From Amblyomma americanum (Eukaryota; Arthropoda; Arachnida; Ixodida; Ixodidae), in NCBI RefSeq assembly GCF_052857255.1, contig NC_135500.1, positions 159,059,689 to 159,123,688 on the forward strand: a stretch of DNA of 64,000 bases, written 5' to 3'. This document shows positions 41,183 through 53,599 of the stretch, one piece after another (position 1 is the first letter of the stretch; each line of letters opens with the position of its first letter). Both the position numbers and the translations under genes were made by a program. The notes under the pieces are model-generated. The model was given only the letters and a program-made list of their open reading frames with translations. It had not been told where the DNA came from and searched no databases.

Positions 41183-41284
41183 CACAGGTAATTTCTCCAA
41201 TATTGGAAATATATTGTCAAATCATGGTCCTACAGAGGACCAGAGTTAAACCAACCACTTCCAATATTGGGCCGATTACCTGTG
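41183..41284. repeat. Imperfect 24-bp inverted repeat
   Basis: CACAGGTAAT-TTCT-CCAATATTGG (41,183-41,206) pairs with the reverse complement of 41,261-41,284, which reads CACAGGTAAT-CGGC-CCAATATTGG. That is 20 of 24 matches, with the mismatches clustered in the central four bases. Each arm contains the self-complementary decamer CCAATATTGG. The 54-bp spacer encodes nothing. The arrangement resembles a small hairpin or the ends of a miniature inverted-repeat element, but no target duplication is evident. Confidence 0.75.
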
Positions 41285-43330
41285 CGGCCTGGGGAACAAT
41301 CGTCACCGGATTGCCCAATTATCCAGCCTTGTCAGATAACGCTACATTCTGGCCACATATAAGGTCAACGAGCATTGTGTAGAAATAAAGAAGAAACACA
41401 AGCAGAATGCCCTGTGTACTCCTTGTTCTATTCCGCTCGGCAAAGATATATGCCGATATATTTCTTCCATTAAATGACACTGGCATAATCTTTCCAAAAG
41501 TTTATATCATGGCTCAAAAATTCTGAAGAACAACATAGTACGATCAACGGCAAAGTTACCCACGAAAGAACAAAAGCTAGTATTTTTAATTCTTTAGCGC
41601 TATTTTTTTACACACGTACATGAGAGGAGAAAGCATTATTAGGCAATTACTGTCAATTACTGTCAATTACTGTCAATTACTACAGGTTTAGAAAAAAAAA
41701 ACATTCTAATGTCTTTATTATAATGTGCTGTGTTAAAGAGCTGGTCACAAACTTCTCAGTAGCTTCTTTTGTTGATGATATTACTGTTAAGAAACTTACT
41801 AGTTTCGTTCATATAATCTTTAAGCCAACGTGTGATATTTATTTCACTTCTATACCACCCCCATGAGGAGAGGCGGCAAGAAATGGTCATTATTATAATA
41901 TACTTTTTGCGTTTCAACTTAACTTTTCAGTATCCGTGTGCCTCCAACTCTCTCGGGTTAGAATATTTTACCAAAATATGCAGTTCATACATAAGAAATG
42001 GCCTTTTTATATGTGTGGCTGTAATAACTTTCGAGCGAATCGCGCTACTTGTGGCACTGGCGCATCGTGGAATTCACATTTCTCAGGCGACTGAACACTG
42101 CCGTCAGGGTATCCACGTGAGAAGGAAAGATCACAACTTTACAAGGTGGCAACGCCGCATTTCTCACTGCGAAAACAATATAGCAGCAGTGGGATCAGGT
42201 GTATGGAGTCGCATGTAGCGTGAGAGCGTCTCTATTGGCTTACGCCCGTAGGAATCGACGTACGCTTCACACTGCAGATTAGGTTGCGACGGAACGCATG
42301 TGTCATATGCTATCGACCCTTGAAATACCTATACGTTTGCTATACAGGAGTGTGTGGCGTCTTCAGCAAGCACGAGTGGGAAAGGCGCCAAGATTGCATC
42401 TAAAGGGGCCTGTTTTTTATTTGCTGCTTCTAGAGCGGTTCTTGCTGTCAACGCAATAGACAACCTGCAGAGAACAGGTGTCACTTAAATTGTCTCGCTG
42501 AGCCACAAAAACTGTTCATGTCAGCCGCGTGGGCCGCTATATACTCGAGGAGACCACATTCTGTACCCCTAGAAGGACGACTCCTGCATGATAATATACC
42601 TAGCCTAACTTTTCTCGATGCAGCCAGGTTTCCTGACACACGCCACGTGTGACATTCACCGAGCGCAGAAGTGCATGCCTATAAGAGCAGGCACGTGGCA
42701 TAGAAAAGCACTACCAGTGCACCAGAGTTGTTGCTCTTCTGGCTATGCTGTGTGATACGGCGCTCTGAAACGTAGGCTGAATGTTGTGGCCGTGCTATCC
42801 GCCGTTGTTTTGCTGCCTCACTGATCTTTTACGATGCGCGTTGTCGAGACGGGCTCTGAGGATTTGTTACTGTTCTTGCCCCAAAACGTGGGAAATTAAC
42901 TTTAAGAATGTTTTTTTTCAGCGTTCAGTTGTTTTTTTCGCGCCTACTATCACTCACCACTACAGAATTTAGTAAGAATTCACTGGTGAAAGTTCGTGTT
43001 TTCTGCAGGAGTCCTGAGGCCTTCGACAAAGCAAGGGGACAATCAGTTTTTCTGTGCACACGAGGAATAACATCTGAGTAATTCTCGGAATTAATATTTG
43101 ATTTAAATATGCACGCCCAAGTGTAACTATATTTACAAGAATATTAGGCATGTAAAAAAAAAGTATTACTTCTTTACTTCTATTGTACTGAACGGAGCAT
43201 TCTGAATGCATTGACATAAAAAAATAATGGACTTACACATTGAGAATTTTGCTACCACAAGATGACGTTGTGAAGGTCTTAATTCTGAATACTCAAGACA
43301 CATGATAGCGACCAGAAAAATAAATTTTTT
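41285..43330. other. Unassigned non-coding sequence
   Basis: No recognisable gene or element apart from the small tandem array listed separately at 41,641-41,680. The 128-codon frame at 41,832-42,218 (plus) has no known domain. Confidence 0.45.
41641..41680. repeat. 10-bp tandem repeat, four units
   Basis: TGTCAATTAC is repeated three times, preceded by one variant unit AGGCAATTAC. It is perfect apart from the first two bases of the first unit. Confidence 0.95.
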
Positions 43331-44085
43331 CTGGGTAGGAGGAGGAAAAGAAAGAAGAGGAAAAGCAGAGAGGTTAACCGGAAGAATACTCAATTTTCCA
43401 CTCTACACGGGGAAAACGGGCGAGGGGATAAAAAATGAAAAAGAAAACAGCGTAGCAGAAAATTCAAGTCACTAGGAAAAGACAGCCTTCGTTAAAATCA
43501 CAGCCTATCGTGCAGGCCAGAAGTTCGCAAGAAGCGGAGCGGTGCCTTGGAGGCCTTCACCGCCGACGATCGCCGCTGCCAGTAGCCGAGAATCTTCATT
43601 TATCTCACTGGGCGTGGATCTAGACGCTCCAGCGCACGGCAGAGAGACTGCCTTTCGGTGCTGTAGGCAGGGCAGTCACATAGAATGAGGGATATAGTCT
43701 CGTCTTACCCGCAGATGGCACATGCAGGGATATCAGCCATACCGATTAAAAAAGAGTAATGGTTGATGAGAGCTACACCAAGCCAAAGGCGACGCAGAAA
43801 TGTCGCTTCACGTCGTGGTAGGCCGGAAGGAAGCCGGAGCTTCAGTTCTGGGTCCAAATATTTTAAACGAAATTCGGTTGCACTCAATGAAGAAGTAAAG
43901 AAATGAGTTCTTTTTGCCGCGGCCCGCCTAAACCGTCTAGGTTCGCTTGAAAATATCACGAGGAAAACATGTAAAAATTTAAGCACACTATAGATTAAGC
44001 ACGAGACTTTAGGCACGCCCTCAAGAGCACATAACGCAGCGTCCAGACGAGGAATTGCAGCTGTTGTCGTAGTAAAAGTACCTGA
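43331..44085 (-). mobile_element. RNase H-group LINE, 5'-truncated 3' end, minus strand
   Basis: On the minus strand the sequence encodes the last part of an ORF2 related to the 7-10.8 kb element but of another subfamily. Blocks are LDPELKLRLPSGLPRREATF, RRLWLGVALINHY, then CAIC, a premature stop (TAA just below 43,705), LILCDCPAY, LERLDPRPVR and finally FLRTSGLHDRL with its stop near 43,500. The CxxC...CxC spacing corresponds to the CAQC...HLLCSC segment of the larger element. The 3' end (low coordinates) is TTAACCTCTCTGC followed by a TTC/TCC-rich tail, on the plus strand GGAGGAGGAAAAGAAAGAAG. The stretch above about 43,880 fits less well, so the 5' edge is uncertain. Confidence 0.78.
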
Positions 44086-44699
44086 GAAAAAAATGTGTCG
44101 ATACAGATAGCCAGCCTATGCTAACGCACGCACATTCAAAACCTCATTTTGAACCTTGCAATTTTCTTGCTATAGTGCCAAACGACCATGCAAAAGTGCT
44201 GCAACTAGCATTCTTTCTCATTGTGGCCTTCTTCCGTTGATCACCTTTTCATCACTAGGAGGACGCATGAGTTTATTAACAAGTGGCACTTAGCAAAATA
44301 TGACAAAAATAAAGAACCAGTCGGGATGCCCACCTTGTGCCCTGCACGTTTTATGAGGGAGCTTCCTGATGGCGGCCCTAGAGAGGAAACTGTGGGCTTT
44401 GCGCTCAGCAGAGAAGAGACAAAGAAAACATACGAGTTCTAAGGGCTGGTGTACATAAGCGCATATGCGGCGAGACGCGATTTTTTTTCTTCTCTCCGCA
44501 AACAGTACGGATTGATTAAGGACGTGTTTATATCGACGGTAATAAACGGGTATTAGGCGTCCAGGACATCCTGCATCTAAGAAGAAAGATACCTTATTTA
44601 CTCGAATCCACATTCTTTTCATGTGCCTATAAGCGGCCGTTTTCATGGTCCCAAAGGCGCTGTAAGGAAAGCGCAATGCTTCAAACTGTTTACGAGGCT
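44086..44699. other. Unassigned non-coding sequence between repeats
   Basis: No gene is recognisable between the minus-strand LINE end and the SINE. The 163-codon minus-strand frame covering 44,290-44,781 runs partly through the SINE in antisense and has no known domain, so I do not call it. Confidence 0.5.
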
Positions 44700-44925
44700 G
44701 AGACGAGGCCGCGGCGGCTAAGCCGTTATTGTACTCGGACGCTGACATGAAAGACACGGGTTCGATTCCCGCCACAGCCATCGCATTTCGATGGATGCGA
44801 AGTGCTGGAGAGACATTTACTGGCTAATGAGCTCCAGGTGACCAAAGTTATCCGCTGCTCTCCACTACGGCGTTCTTCATCGCCTAATTTGGATTGGGAG
44901 TTGAACCCGACAACCAAAAAAGGGG
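44700..44925 (+). mobile_element. tRNA-derived SINE, plus strand
   Basis: The head looks like a tRNA gene: an A-box-like GCGGCTAAGCCG near 44,714 and a B box GGTTCGATTCC at 44,759-44,769 within a CGGGTTCGATTCCCGCC stem-loop. These are the internal RNA polymerase III promoter elements that drive SINE transcription. The body that follows (CATTTCGATGGATGCGAAGT, then CTCCACTACGGCGT and a TTGAACCC..ACAACC end) matches my memory of a common ixodid tick SINE body. An A-rich stretch follows the end at about 44,917. It is not a functional tRNA because no acceptor stem closes correctly. Confidence 0.8.
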
Positions 44926-45139
44926 GCTGAGAATTTATTCGAGGGAGATGAGAGCGAGCTTACGCCTATAGTACTCCCTTTATTTCGGGGAGTAAGCGTT
45001 TACATTTGAGGCCGGTGCGTTAAGTTCCCGCTTAGCTTCCATGATGCCTCCTAATAAACCGTCACAGCTTTCCGTTCTTTCATATCTTGCGGTTTTTAAG
45101 GATAAATGCAAGTTCCTGAGGCAATCTGATTGGAAGACA

Positions 45140-45400
45140 ACGGAAAGGAAAGGAGGGCCTTGTCATGAAATACGTGCGATAGAAGCCATCATTTAACGAA
45201 ACCAAAGAGCATAGGAGAATACTTTTTTTTAATTCGTGGCGGTGATCAAAGGTAAATTAACAGTTTGTTACTTTATCGTTGAAAAATGCCTTATTTGAAA
45301 GTAGAACAAAAAACAGCCATATGCCACCAGTAGGATCCGAACCCATGACCTACGAATTTCTTGTGTGGTGGTATAACAGCAGAGATACGGCGGCGGCAGT
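45140..45400 (-). mobile_element. Second tRNA-derived SINE, minus strand
   Basis: On the minus strand a degenerate tRNA-like head (about 45,323-45,398) starts GCCGCCGCCGTA and ends GGTCATGGGTTCGGATCCTA, the latter containing a B-box-like GGTTCGGATCC (consensus GGTTCGANTCC). The A-box region is eroded. The following body has an internal CCTATGCTCTTTGGTTTCG segment and a pyrimidine-rich end near 45,150 that fit a different, tick-type SINE family as I recall it. The family differs from the plus-strand SINE 215 bp away, and the two point toward each other. Family identity is from memory only. Confidence 0.55.
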
Positions 45401-48400
45401 TGAATCTTTTAATTTCTGGGGCATTTATGTTGCGTGTAACCTATCCTGGAGTGTGTTCACCTGCCCAACCTTATTTAGAAAAAAAATTATAGAAACACTT
45501 TCCTATGCTCGTTCGTTTGTATGACTCTTGGCTTCCTTAATTCGATTATAAGACGTTGCCTTCGGAGTAAATAACCACAATGGAAAAATAGCGAATAGAG
45601 CGAAATAATGAATGAATTTTGTTAGCGCAATAGGTGTAAGTGTCGTCGTCTTAGCCGGTGCTGGAGTGCGGGGACGCCGCAGCGTCGAGCCGCGACGCCA
45701 TATAACATACAGCCTACGTCTATTACTATACTATTGGTAGATTATTAGTGTCGGTAAGGAGTATTACACTACTTGGTATACCAGTGGTATCAAAAAGGTT
45801 CTTGCCTGAAGGCTCTGCGTCACCGCAGAATAAGTTGGCGGTATTGCTTTATAAATATTGCTGCAAGAAAAAGCGTATCGCTTTGGTTTTATTGCCTGTC
45901 TGATTTCTTTTCCTAAAGAAGGAAGAAAAAAGAATTTCATTTAAAGTGCGTTCCACCTTACAGATATGTCATTGTGTGAGGGTGACAGCAAAAACAACCA
46001 TTGGCGAAGAAATGTGAGTATTCTGTGCGCGCTGCGCTGGTCACTTGTTGCCGTCGATTAAGTTTTCCTCAAGAAGATAATGCCGTGTACCCACAGCGGC
46101 GAATTGTCCAAGACACAGGCGGCGACTGACAGGTGTTAAAAATGAGTTTTTTAAAAAGAAACAGTTCCACCATGCAGCGTCATGGCGCCTACCTTAGCAC
46201 GGCGCAGTAAAAGAAAAAAAAAGACCAAACACAACAAAACCAGCCGCCTCTTCTAATAAAGGCAGCGCTGTCGACAACGAAAAAGAAAATAAAAATTAAT
46301 AATTTTTCAGCCTTTCACTGATTCGTGCCCTAACACAGAGTAGTGAACTGCTCGCGAAAAACCTCTCGTTTCTATTGAAGGTATTATTTTTAGTCCCCCA
46401 GAAAAGATATACCGAACGTTTCTTTATTATGGTCTTTCTCGTCTGACTAAAAAGGCAAGTTTGAAGAAACAGTCCCTTAATATGCCGGCACGTGTTACTC
46501 CTTCAATATGAGTATTAGGTCCTCCTGTGCCGAAAATTTGGTTCTATTTTTAAGAGAGCACGTCCAGTGTAGTTCCAATCAGACCACAATTTGTGTTTTC
46601 CACGCGCATATAACAGAAACAAATAGGCAGACTCAGTGTGCGCGGGATAAAAGCGATCTCTTTATTCACCGGTAACAAAAACTAACGTCAATTTGTTATG
46701 AGCAATAAAGCAGGCGATAAAATAAAAGTTCTTTTTTCTTTTGTCATAAACATTTCACCGACAAAACAGGCATTTAATTAAGCACACGGCCTCGAGCATG
46801 CCGTGAAATACAGCGAGGCATTGCACCTTCGAGGAAGTACATCTCATACGTGAAACTCAAACTAGTATGCATGATTTAAATTACTTAGAACATTCTGGAG
46901 CGCGCTGGCGCTGAATAAGCTATTTTATGAGTGAGCACTTTGTCTTTGTTTCGTTGTGAGCGAAATAAATGTATATCAAATTCTTAGGGGCATGTCAGCT
47001 GTTTAGCGGTGTAAACGGGAATTGTTTCGTAAAATTGCTGCTCAGCATTTTTGCTTTCTATGTTCGAAATCGACTGCCTCTAAAAGCATGCCGGCCTGAA
47101 TTTGAATCTTCTAGAGCAGAGCCAATTCTTGTGCCCATGTCTGTCAGTTTTTTGCTCTTGCCCATATGCCTAATGACAAATCACTTTCATTTCTCTATAA
47201 TGACATTGGTCCGAATGGTGCAGTCATGTCCGCATGTTTGATCACAAAATATTCAAGTCTTCCGATTTTCAATTATCGGCAAAGTCTTTGTACTTTTGTC
47301 TAAATAAACGTTTTTACTCCCTTAGTTTTGGTTTGTTGCATGCTTAAAGAGGATTTCTGTATGACCGGATCTTTAAAGCGTATTATGTGACACAATATAG
47401 AGGCATGGAGGTTATCTCGCCCGGGGCGGGTGCTGTATTCCGCAGAGTTTGCCGTGCCTTTGTGTCGTAGTTGCGGCTAGCCAGTAATTAATATTTACGT
47501 CTATAAACTAGCGAGCTGACCGCTAATATAGGATATGCGGGAGTGTTTCGGACTGGCTACCTTCCTCATATGCACGCCTGTGCTGCCAAATTTTTTGGGC
47601 CCTTGATACAATAGCTCTGACAGTGGGCTGCTCCAGCATTAAGTTTGCACAGTTTGCACAGAACCGCTAGTGTACATAGGCCGTATCAAATTATTTCTCC
47701 CTGCGTGGTACCTTTCATCGTATGAGTTCCATCATGAAGCAACAGAAAGTGCGGCACAACCAGGATTACTTCATTAAATGTTTATGGGTGGGGCCCAAAT
47801 GGCAACTCTCCTCTATGAATCAAATACCAATACTCGAACTTTGTTACGGAATGAAATTTGTATAGTAGAGCCAAAAGTAAATAGTATACTAAAAGAATAC
47901 TGACAGAAAAAGTTTCGCTAACGAAAAATATTCATACAAAGCCAGAAGCCAAACCGCTGGCTGAGGCGTGTTGATGTGACCCTACCGCTCATGGAGTCAC
48001 TGCTGTAGCTGTTAAAACACGTACCGCTAATCTCGACAAAGAGTCGCTACATTATGACATGTGCTGTTTGCATGACATTCAAGTTGCATGTATAAAATAT
48101 TACAACATGCTGTTGGTGACAAAAAAAAAAACCAGCGGCATATCCCAGTAGATAAGACGGGCGAGAGATGAATATCAGCAATGGCCATCGAGATTGGGTA
48201 TCAAAGTAGAGTTTACTGAACCAACCTGAACACTGCCGCTAGGATGAATCTGAGAGACTATGTACGAGCATAACGTGCGAACCACATGAATGGACCACGT
48301 AGTGGCGCTGGATACTCTATTCCGCGCAAAACGCTCGCAGCAGCATGCTACGGATCCTAGGTGGGCAAACTGTTTTGGACAACAGAGCAGCGGGCTTTAA

Positions 48401-49419
48401 TCTAATTTCGCGCCAAACATTTGAAATTATGCTAGAAGGGTTGAATATGTACTACTCGCTTTCAACTTTTCCTATTACCTTTTCGAGTGATATAAAAAAC
48501 TATTCAATTTGCTATTCAAAACTTTCGAATACTCGACGCCGCTTTTTTTTTGCCCTCCACAGCATTGCAGCATTGCAAACAAACAGAAACTAGAACATTT
48601 CAATATTTACAATCAAAGATGTAATTCGCTCTCTGTTTTGCGTTGACTAATTTGATTACAGCGCAGTGTAGAAAAACTCTGACGGACTACTTAAACTTTA
48701 AAAACATATCTCTGTCGAGATATTTGGCAGCGCCTGTATTAGCGTACTGTCAGCACTGCTCGCGCCAGAACTAGGGGAAGCAGCGAGAAAACCACCAGAA
48801 ACGTAAAGTACAGCCTGCGCAGGCAAGTTATAAGCCCAGTAAAGCACGCCTGATTTCCTTGGCTGAGTATTCAGGCTTCAACAAACGCATTCGTTTTTTC
48901 CGTATACAGCTCGCCATCTATTCGTTTTAAAGTCAAATTCTGTGAGAGTTCATTACACGGATGGAAAGTGTGGCCGGAAGATGGAAAGCCACGGAAACAA
49001 CTTTACTCTGATAGCGCCAATTCCACCCAGCGTTTGTCTGAATAGGACGAGTGTTGCCTGGCGCTCGCACTATGTTTCATGGCCACTCAGAACTTTCAAA
49101 TCTACCCGCCTACAACACCTTTAAAGCTGCCCCATCTGATCTCTTCAGTTCCAGCGCGGTATGCCTTTGTCTAGGAAGGATATGACCCACATATCCCCTC
49201 CCGTGCAAACACATAGATATACGGCAGGATGAGGCGAAGAAGAAGTAACACAGAAAAAGAGATTATTACAAAGCTTGATGTGAATATTTTAATATCTGAT
49301 CGGGCCACGCCAGAAATAGGACTCGCACCGGACTCTTACATTTATTATTTTTCTCTCCAGTATTTTTTTCAAATATACTAGCAGCGCCTGACGTACGCTC
49401 ACTCTGCTCCAGAGTGGCA
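45401..49419. other. Unassigned non-coding sequence
   Basis: No recognisable gene or element. Open frames are 60-90 codons. A small CpG-rich patch lies near 45,650-45,710. Confidence 0.45.
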
Positions 49420-49765
49420 GCCTCATGGCACGCTTACGAGCGAATAGAGGCACCGGCTGGCGCACTCACTCAAAGCCGCCGACGCCACCGCGCTGGGCGT
49501 GCCTCGCACAAGGTCACGTGAACGGAACGATCAGCACGTCACATCCGGCGCTCGCGCACTCTCTCGTTCACGGGTCCGTGAGGAAACACAGGAGAGAAGG
49601 GGGGACGGGGAGACAGGGAAAAGCGCGACGAAAATGCGCAGCTCCTTCCCGCTTCCCGCTCTCGCGTCACCGGGAGCACTCAGAGCCGCGCCAGCGCGGC
49701 TGCTGGGTTGGTCGGCGCTCACTCCATCCGCGCGAGTCGCCGACTACACACGAAGTCGAAGCAAA
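49420..49765. other. GC/CpG-rich block, unassigned
   Basis: A compact, strongly GC-rich and CpG-dense segment in A/T-richer surroundings. Overlapping frames on both strands (63-123 codons, rich in Arg, Ala, Ser and Pro) are the usual result of such composition, and none has a recognisable domain. It may be a CpG-island-like regulatory region or a dispersed repeat. Confidence 0.4.
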
Positions 49766-52700
49766 GGAGCATTTGTTTAGCGCCGCGTTTTATTAAGTCG
49801 CTTGGCCGAAGTCGCCCTTCAAGAAGGCTGTCAGCTGTCACTGCGCTCATCGAAGATTTTCGTTGCGAATATTATTCACTGAGCACAATACGATATTGAA
49901 GAATGAGTAGAAGTACTCTTGTCGCACGGTAGTCTGGTCAATTGGACGTCCACTCTCCAAGCAGACTCCTTCGCAACAGGTCGCCATTTGCCCAGAACTT
50001 TCCCCAAGAAGTGCGCAAGTCACTGCGATTCCGGTCTCCCATTTGCTCAAGGAATATCTGCAGTGGCTCTCTGGACCGATTCTGCTCTTCCACTGTACAC
50101 CTTGGATTATGATGGACGTTAACCCCTACAATCAGGTAAGCCGTGCTTCCGAGAACAACCGGCAGTGAAGAATTCAAATTCGTACCGCGTCCGAATGAAC
50201 TTTACTGCACTTTTTCTGCGTAACGAAATATATTTAGCACGAATAGAAAAAAGCGATAGATGAGTATTCCTTGTATCACGCATCCAACAGGAAACATGTT
50301 TATTCATATGTATCACGAAAACTGTTTCGACACCAGCGCCAGAAGCATGTGCTGCAAAGAAAAATTTTGATAGTTTTTAATTGCTACTTAGCTAGTGTTC
50401 AAGAAGATAGGGATACAAAGCGTCAAGTTTTAGTGTTCTATTCTTGTGTAAAAACATGCTTGAAATTTCTTCAGGCAACTCTTGCGAGAAGTGGTTTAAA
50501 GCTATTTTCTCCTAACGCCACGTAACCGCTGCATTGGCGGCGGAGATGCGGAGGAGCTATGCAATTTGTTTGAATGTGCTGGTTGCCAAGTGCGGCGAAC
50601 TTCAATTATTCAAACCTTTCTTTGCCGTCTATTCGTTACCAGTAAGCATACAAACACTTTTCCGCAGGGCGTCTTCTTTTGTGCAAGATATGTCAAAAAT
50701 TTTATCGAAGCGTCTAGCGTTATGTTCACGAAGTCAGTGACGCCAGCTATAATTGAAATTAGTTTTGCACAGAATGTGTAGGACATTTCGTGCCGAGAAA
50801 AAGAATCGCATTTCAAAATAAAATGAAAATGGACATTGCGAAATTCTACAGCTTGTCTCTGAAGTTTTCCCGGCTGCTCTCATTTTTTTCTTGTCTGAAC
50901 GCGGTAGAAACTTTTGCTAACGTGTCATACTAGTTGCGGAAGCAGCTTGCGATGATAAAGAAAGCAGTTAATCGAGCATTAATAAGTTTGATGAATATAG
51001 CTGGAACTCGGTGAGCAGAGAAGTGTGCACCGTGCGTGAGTTCCTGTTTCCGAAATAACTTTTTCTTTATATATAAACTGAAGGGTTCTAGCAATTCGCA
51101 CACAAATTTTCGGGTATTTATCGGTAGTAGAACATATTCTTCGTCTTACAGCAGAAGCTTTGTTTTACGAAATATAAAATAACAGAAATTTCTCGGGGCA
51201 GTCCTTACAGTCTTCTCCCGATGTGCTGAAGGATGTAGACGGTCAACTAAAGTTGAAAAAACATCTTAGAGCTATTACCTGGCCTACCATCTCTTGTTAT
51301 GTGTGATGCTGCTTGAAAATGAATGAGGAAGATACTGTGCCTTTACAGACGAAGCCAACCAAATCTGTTATGGCCAGGGCTAAAATAAACTTTTGGGTCC
51401 TCAAATTAACTAAGTGACGACGCAGCATCCGAGAAACCTGGCCTCCCTCAAATATTCAGGGAACACGCTAAGGTCATAACGGAGACACGTCAAAGGGGAC
51501 GGGTCGCTTCGCGGTCTCTTCCTGTCACGCATACGTACATGACAGTAACAACAGGGGGGGGGGGGGGGAAGTTGGGCGCTGTAGTTAAGTACAATATATT
51601 CTTACTCAACCAAGCATAGTTTCTGCACTTCCGCCGTAAACTGTAAAATATTTTTTTTGGTCTCTAGAAATAGCAGCCGTTCTTCTATATTTATACACCA
51701 GAAAAGCCTTGATTGCTCTTACGCCTCAAAATATAATCCAGTTACCGGCTCAACTGCCTTGAGGCGAATTGTTCGTGGATATATCAAGTTATATGTCGAT
51801 TTTACTACCGCGCCAATTTGTGGCGTCTCATCAGTAGAGTGATGAACGCACCTGCTGGACGTGGCAGAAGTAACAAAAATTTACCTCTACATTTCAAACG
51901 GAGGGCACACAAACCATGCATTGATATTTTGAGGCGCAGCTGCCAATCATTTTACACTGCTGTCCAGCAAAATTCTTAGGGTCACTTTGTTCTCATAAAG
52001 GTACGTGGTCATTGGTGACATTATCGTGAAAAGGCAAAAAACCTGTTGAATATATCTGATCACTGGTGGCAATTTGCAACGAAAGCAAGAAAAGAGTTTT
52101 TTTTTTAATTGTCAATTAGCAACAACACCGTGTTTCCATTCCTTTCTTAGGGCTAGAACAAAATTTATGGTTCAAAATTTTGCTTCCCAGAAATATTAAT
52201 GCGGTTTGCAAAGATACTACGCATAAAAACGTTTTTGCGTGCAAAAAGCACGAAATAGTACCACATCATAAATCCAGCGACACTAGTTTTTCTTAGTTTT
52301 TAACGTGAACTTTCTGTATGTTGGTTCTCTTCATTTCTAGTGGTCGTTTAAACTCTGTTGATACCATAACGGTCAAAGATGGTTCATAGTTGAGAGCATT
52401 TGCATATTTCTTTTTGTCACACAATGCCACAATAAAAAAAGGAATGAATCATTGTAGACATAACGGGACTGCCAAAATAAAAAAAACGCCGATGATGAGA
52501 TGAATTGCCTTAAAGGAGCATTCTGTCCATACATCGAACTCAAATTTTCCCACTCCTGCATTGTGAACTGGTCACCAAGTGTCTCACGCATCCACCCATT
52601 TAGCAAATTCATAGCGAAGCGAAAAAAAATTATGTATAAAAAACATGCTAAAGGCGCAAAAAGATTGACTCAAGGCTCTCTGCATCACAATTGATGTCTT

Positions 52701-52920
52701 CTAGCTGATTTCTAAAAATTTCACTACGAAAGCAGGAAAATGTCTTGGAGTCCCTAACATGCAATCAGTTTATTGAAAATATTTGTCTGTTTTAAACTAA
52801 CAAAAGTGGCTTCTGCTAAGAACACTAAGAAAAGAAACAGTAAAAGAACTTGAATTACTCCGCGGCGCCTACTGTAGACTGCACATAAATATTTTGTCGT
52901 TGTATTTTCGTCTTAACAAA
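49766..52920. other. Unassigned non-coding sequence
   Basis: No recognisable gene or element. A 15-base poly-G run lies at 51,554-51,568. Open frames are 60-84 codons. Confidence 0.45.
51554..51568. repeat. Poly-G homopolymer
   Basis: Fifteen consecutive G residues, directly visible and likely length-variable. Confidence 0.95.
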
Positions 52921-53108
52921 CAGCGCAAGCAGGGAGAAGAAAGAGGCAATACGACGAGTGCTGATTATCAACTTACGTTTTCATTTGAGAAGGCAGGAAT
53001 ATATAGGCTTTGAAGGCTTGAAAACATATATAAGAAGACAGTTGTAGCAGGCACAACTCATAACACGAAGGCGAGAGGAAAGGCGCCTGCTCCGCTCGGC
53101 TGCTAACA
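52921..53108 (-). repeat. Penelope-like element terminal repeat (pLTR-like), 3' side
   Basis: Read on the minus strand this segment starts TGTTAGCAGCCGAGCGGAG and ends TTGCGCTG. It lines up along its whole length with the plus-strand segment at 55,585-55,865, so the two form inverted copies around the Penelope-like coding region. Shared blocks in order are AGCCGAGCGGAG, a CCT/CGCC-rich stretch, a TATAT patch, AGTTGATA and TCTTTCTTCT. This copy contains only TATATAT where the other carries about 109 bp of AT repeats. It lies downstream of the endonuclease end and runs in the same direction as the coding sequence. Confidence 0.8.
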
Positions 53109-53321
53109 ATTTTTTGTTCGTGTTTGTGGTAAGAAGTAAATTCAGAAAACACGAAAACAGAAACAAAAGGGCCAACAAAAAAGAAAAAAAAAACGTTTCT
53201 AAACAGTGGCAACAAAAAGGCTAACGTGCGCCTAAGGGCGTGCCAAGGAACTGGTTATTAAGTACTGTGATTTCATTTGGAAGCAAGGTGAGGGATGGAG
53301 TGGTAAAACAGGCTTGATTCT

Positions 53322-53580
53322 TCATGTGAATGATGAAGGTGACAATTTTTTTAGGGTGCGTGTTTGGTTAAGAAATGGAAAACAGTTTTCACAGTTGGCG
53401 CTGTGAATAGCGAGGTGGCAACCTCCTGTCGATTCAAAGAAATTGCGGTGCTCGCGCAACCTGTCATTGATGCGCCTTCCGGTTTCCCCTACATGCGATT
53501 TTCGGCATGACAACCGAATTTTATATAAAGCATGAGTTTTACACCGTGTAAATCTTTTCTTGTCATTTGTGCACACGCTA
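53322..53580 (-). pseudogene. Penelope-type GIY-YIG endonuclease domain
   Basis: The last coding segment of the element reads (minus strand) CCSVCTNDKKRFTRCKTHAL, then YKIRLSCRKSHVGETGRRIN, DRLREH, and later CHLAIHSANC and FLNQTRTL. This is the GIY-YIG nuclease of Penelope-like elements: the first Tyr strand (LYKIRLSC), a variant of the YxG strand (SHVGETGRR), the catalytic-helix Arg and the following REH. Cysteines between the two strands and His residues downstream fit the Cys/His zinc-binding pattern reported for several Penelope clades. The domain frame is open for at least 84 codons to a TGA at 53,322-53,324. The canonical second Tyr is His here (SHVG), so activity is doubtful. It should join the RT upstream, but stops intervene. 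Confidence 0.88.
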
Positions 53581-53599
53581 CAACAGGTTCCTCATAAGA

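Noticed and set aside
44713..44780. Possible functional tRNA gene
   Set aside because: The B box is good, but the A-box region is irregular, no acceptor stem closes and a SINE body follows directly.
44290..44781. 163-codon minus-strand frame
   Set aside because: It has no recognisable domain, and its upstream end lies antisense to a tRNA-derived SINE, so it is best explained by chance plus the repeat.
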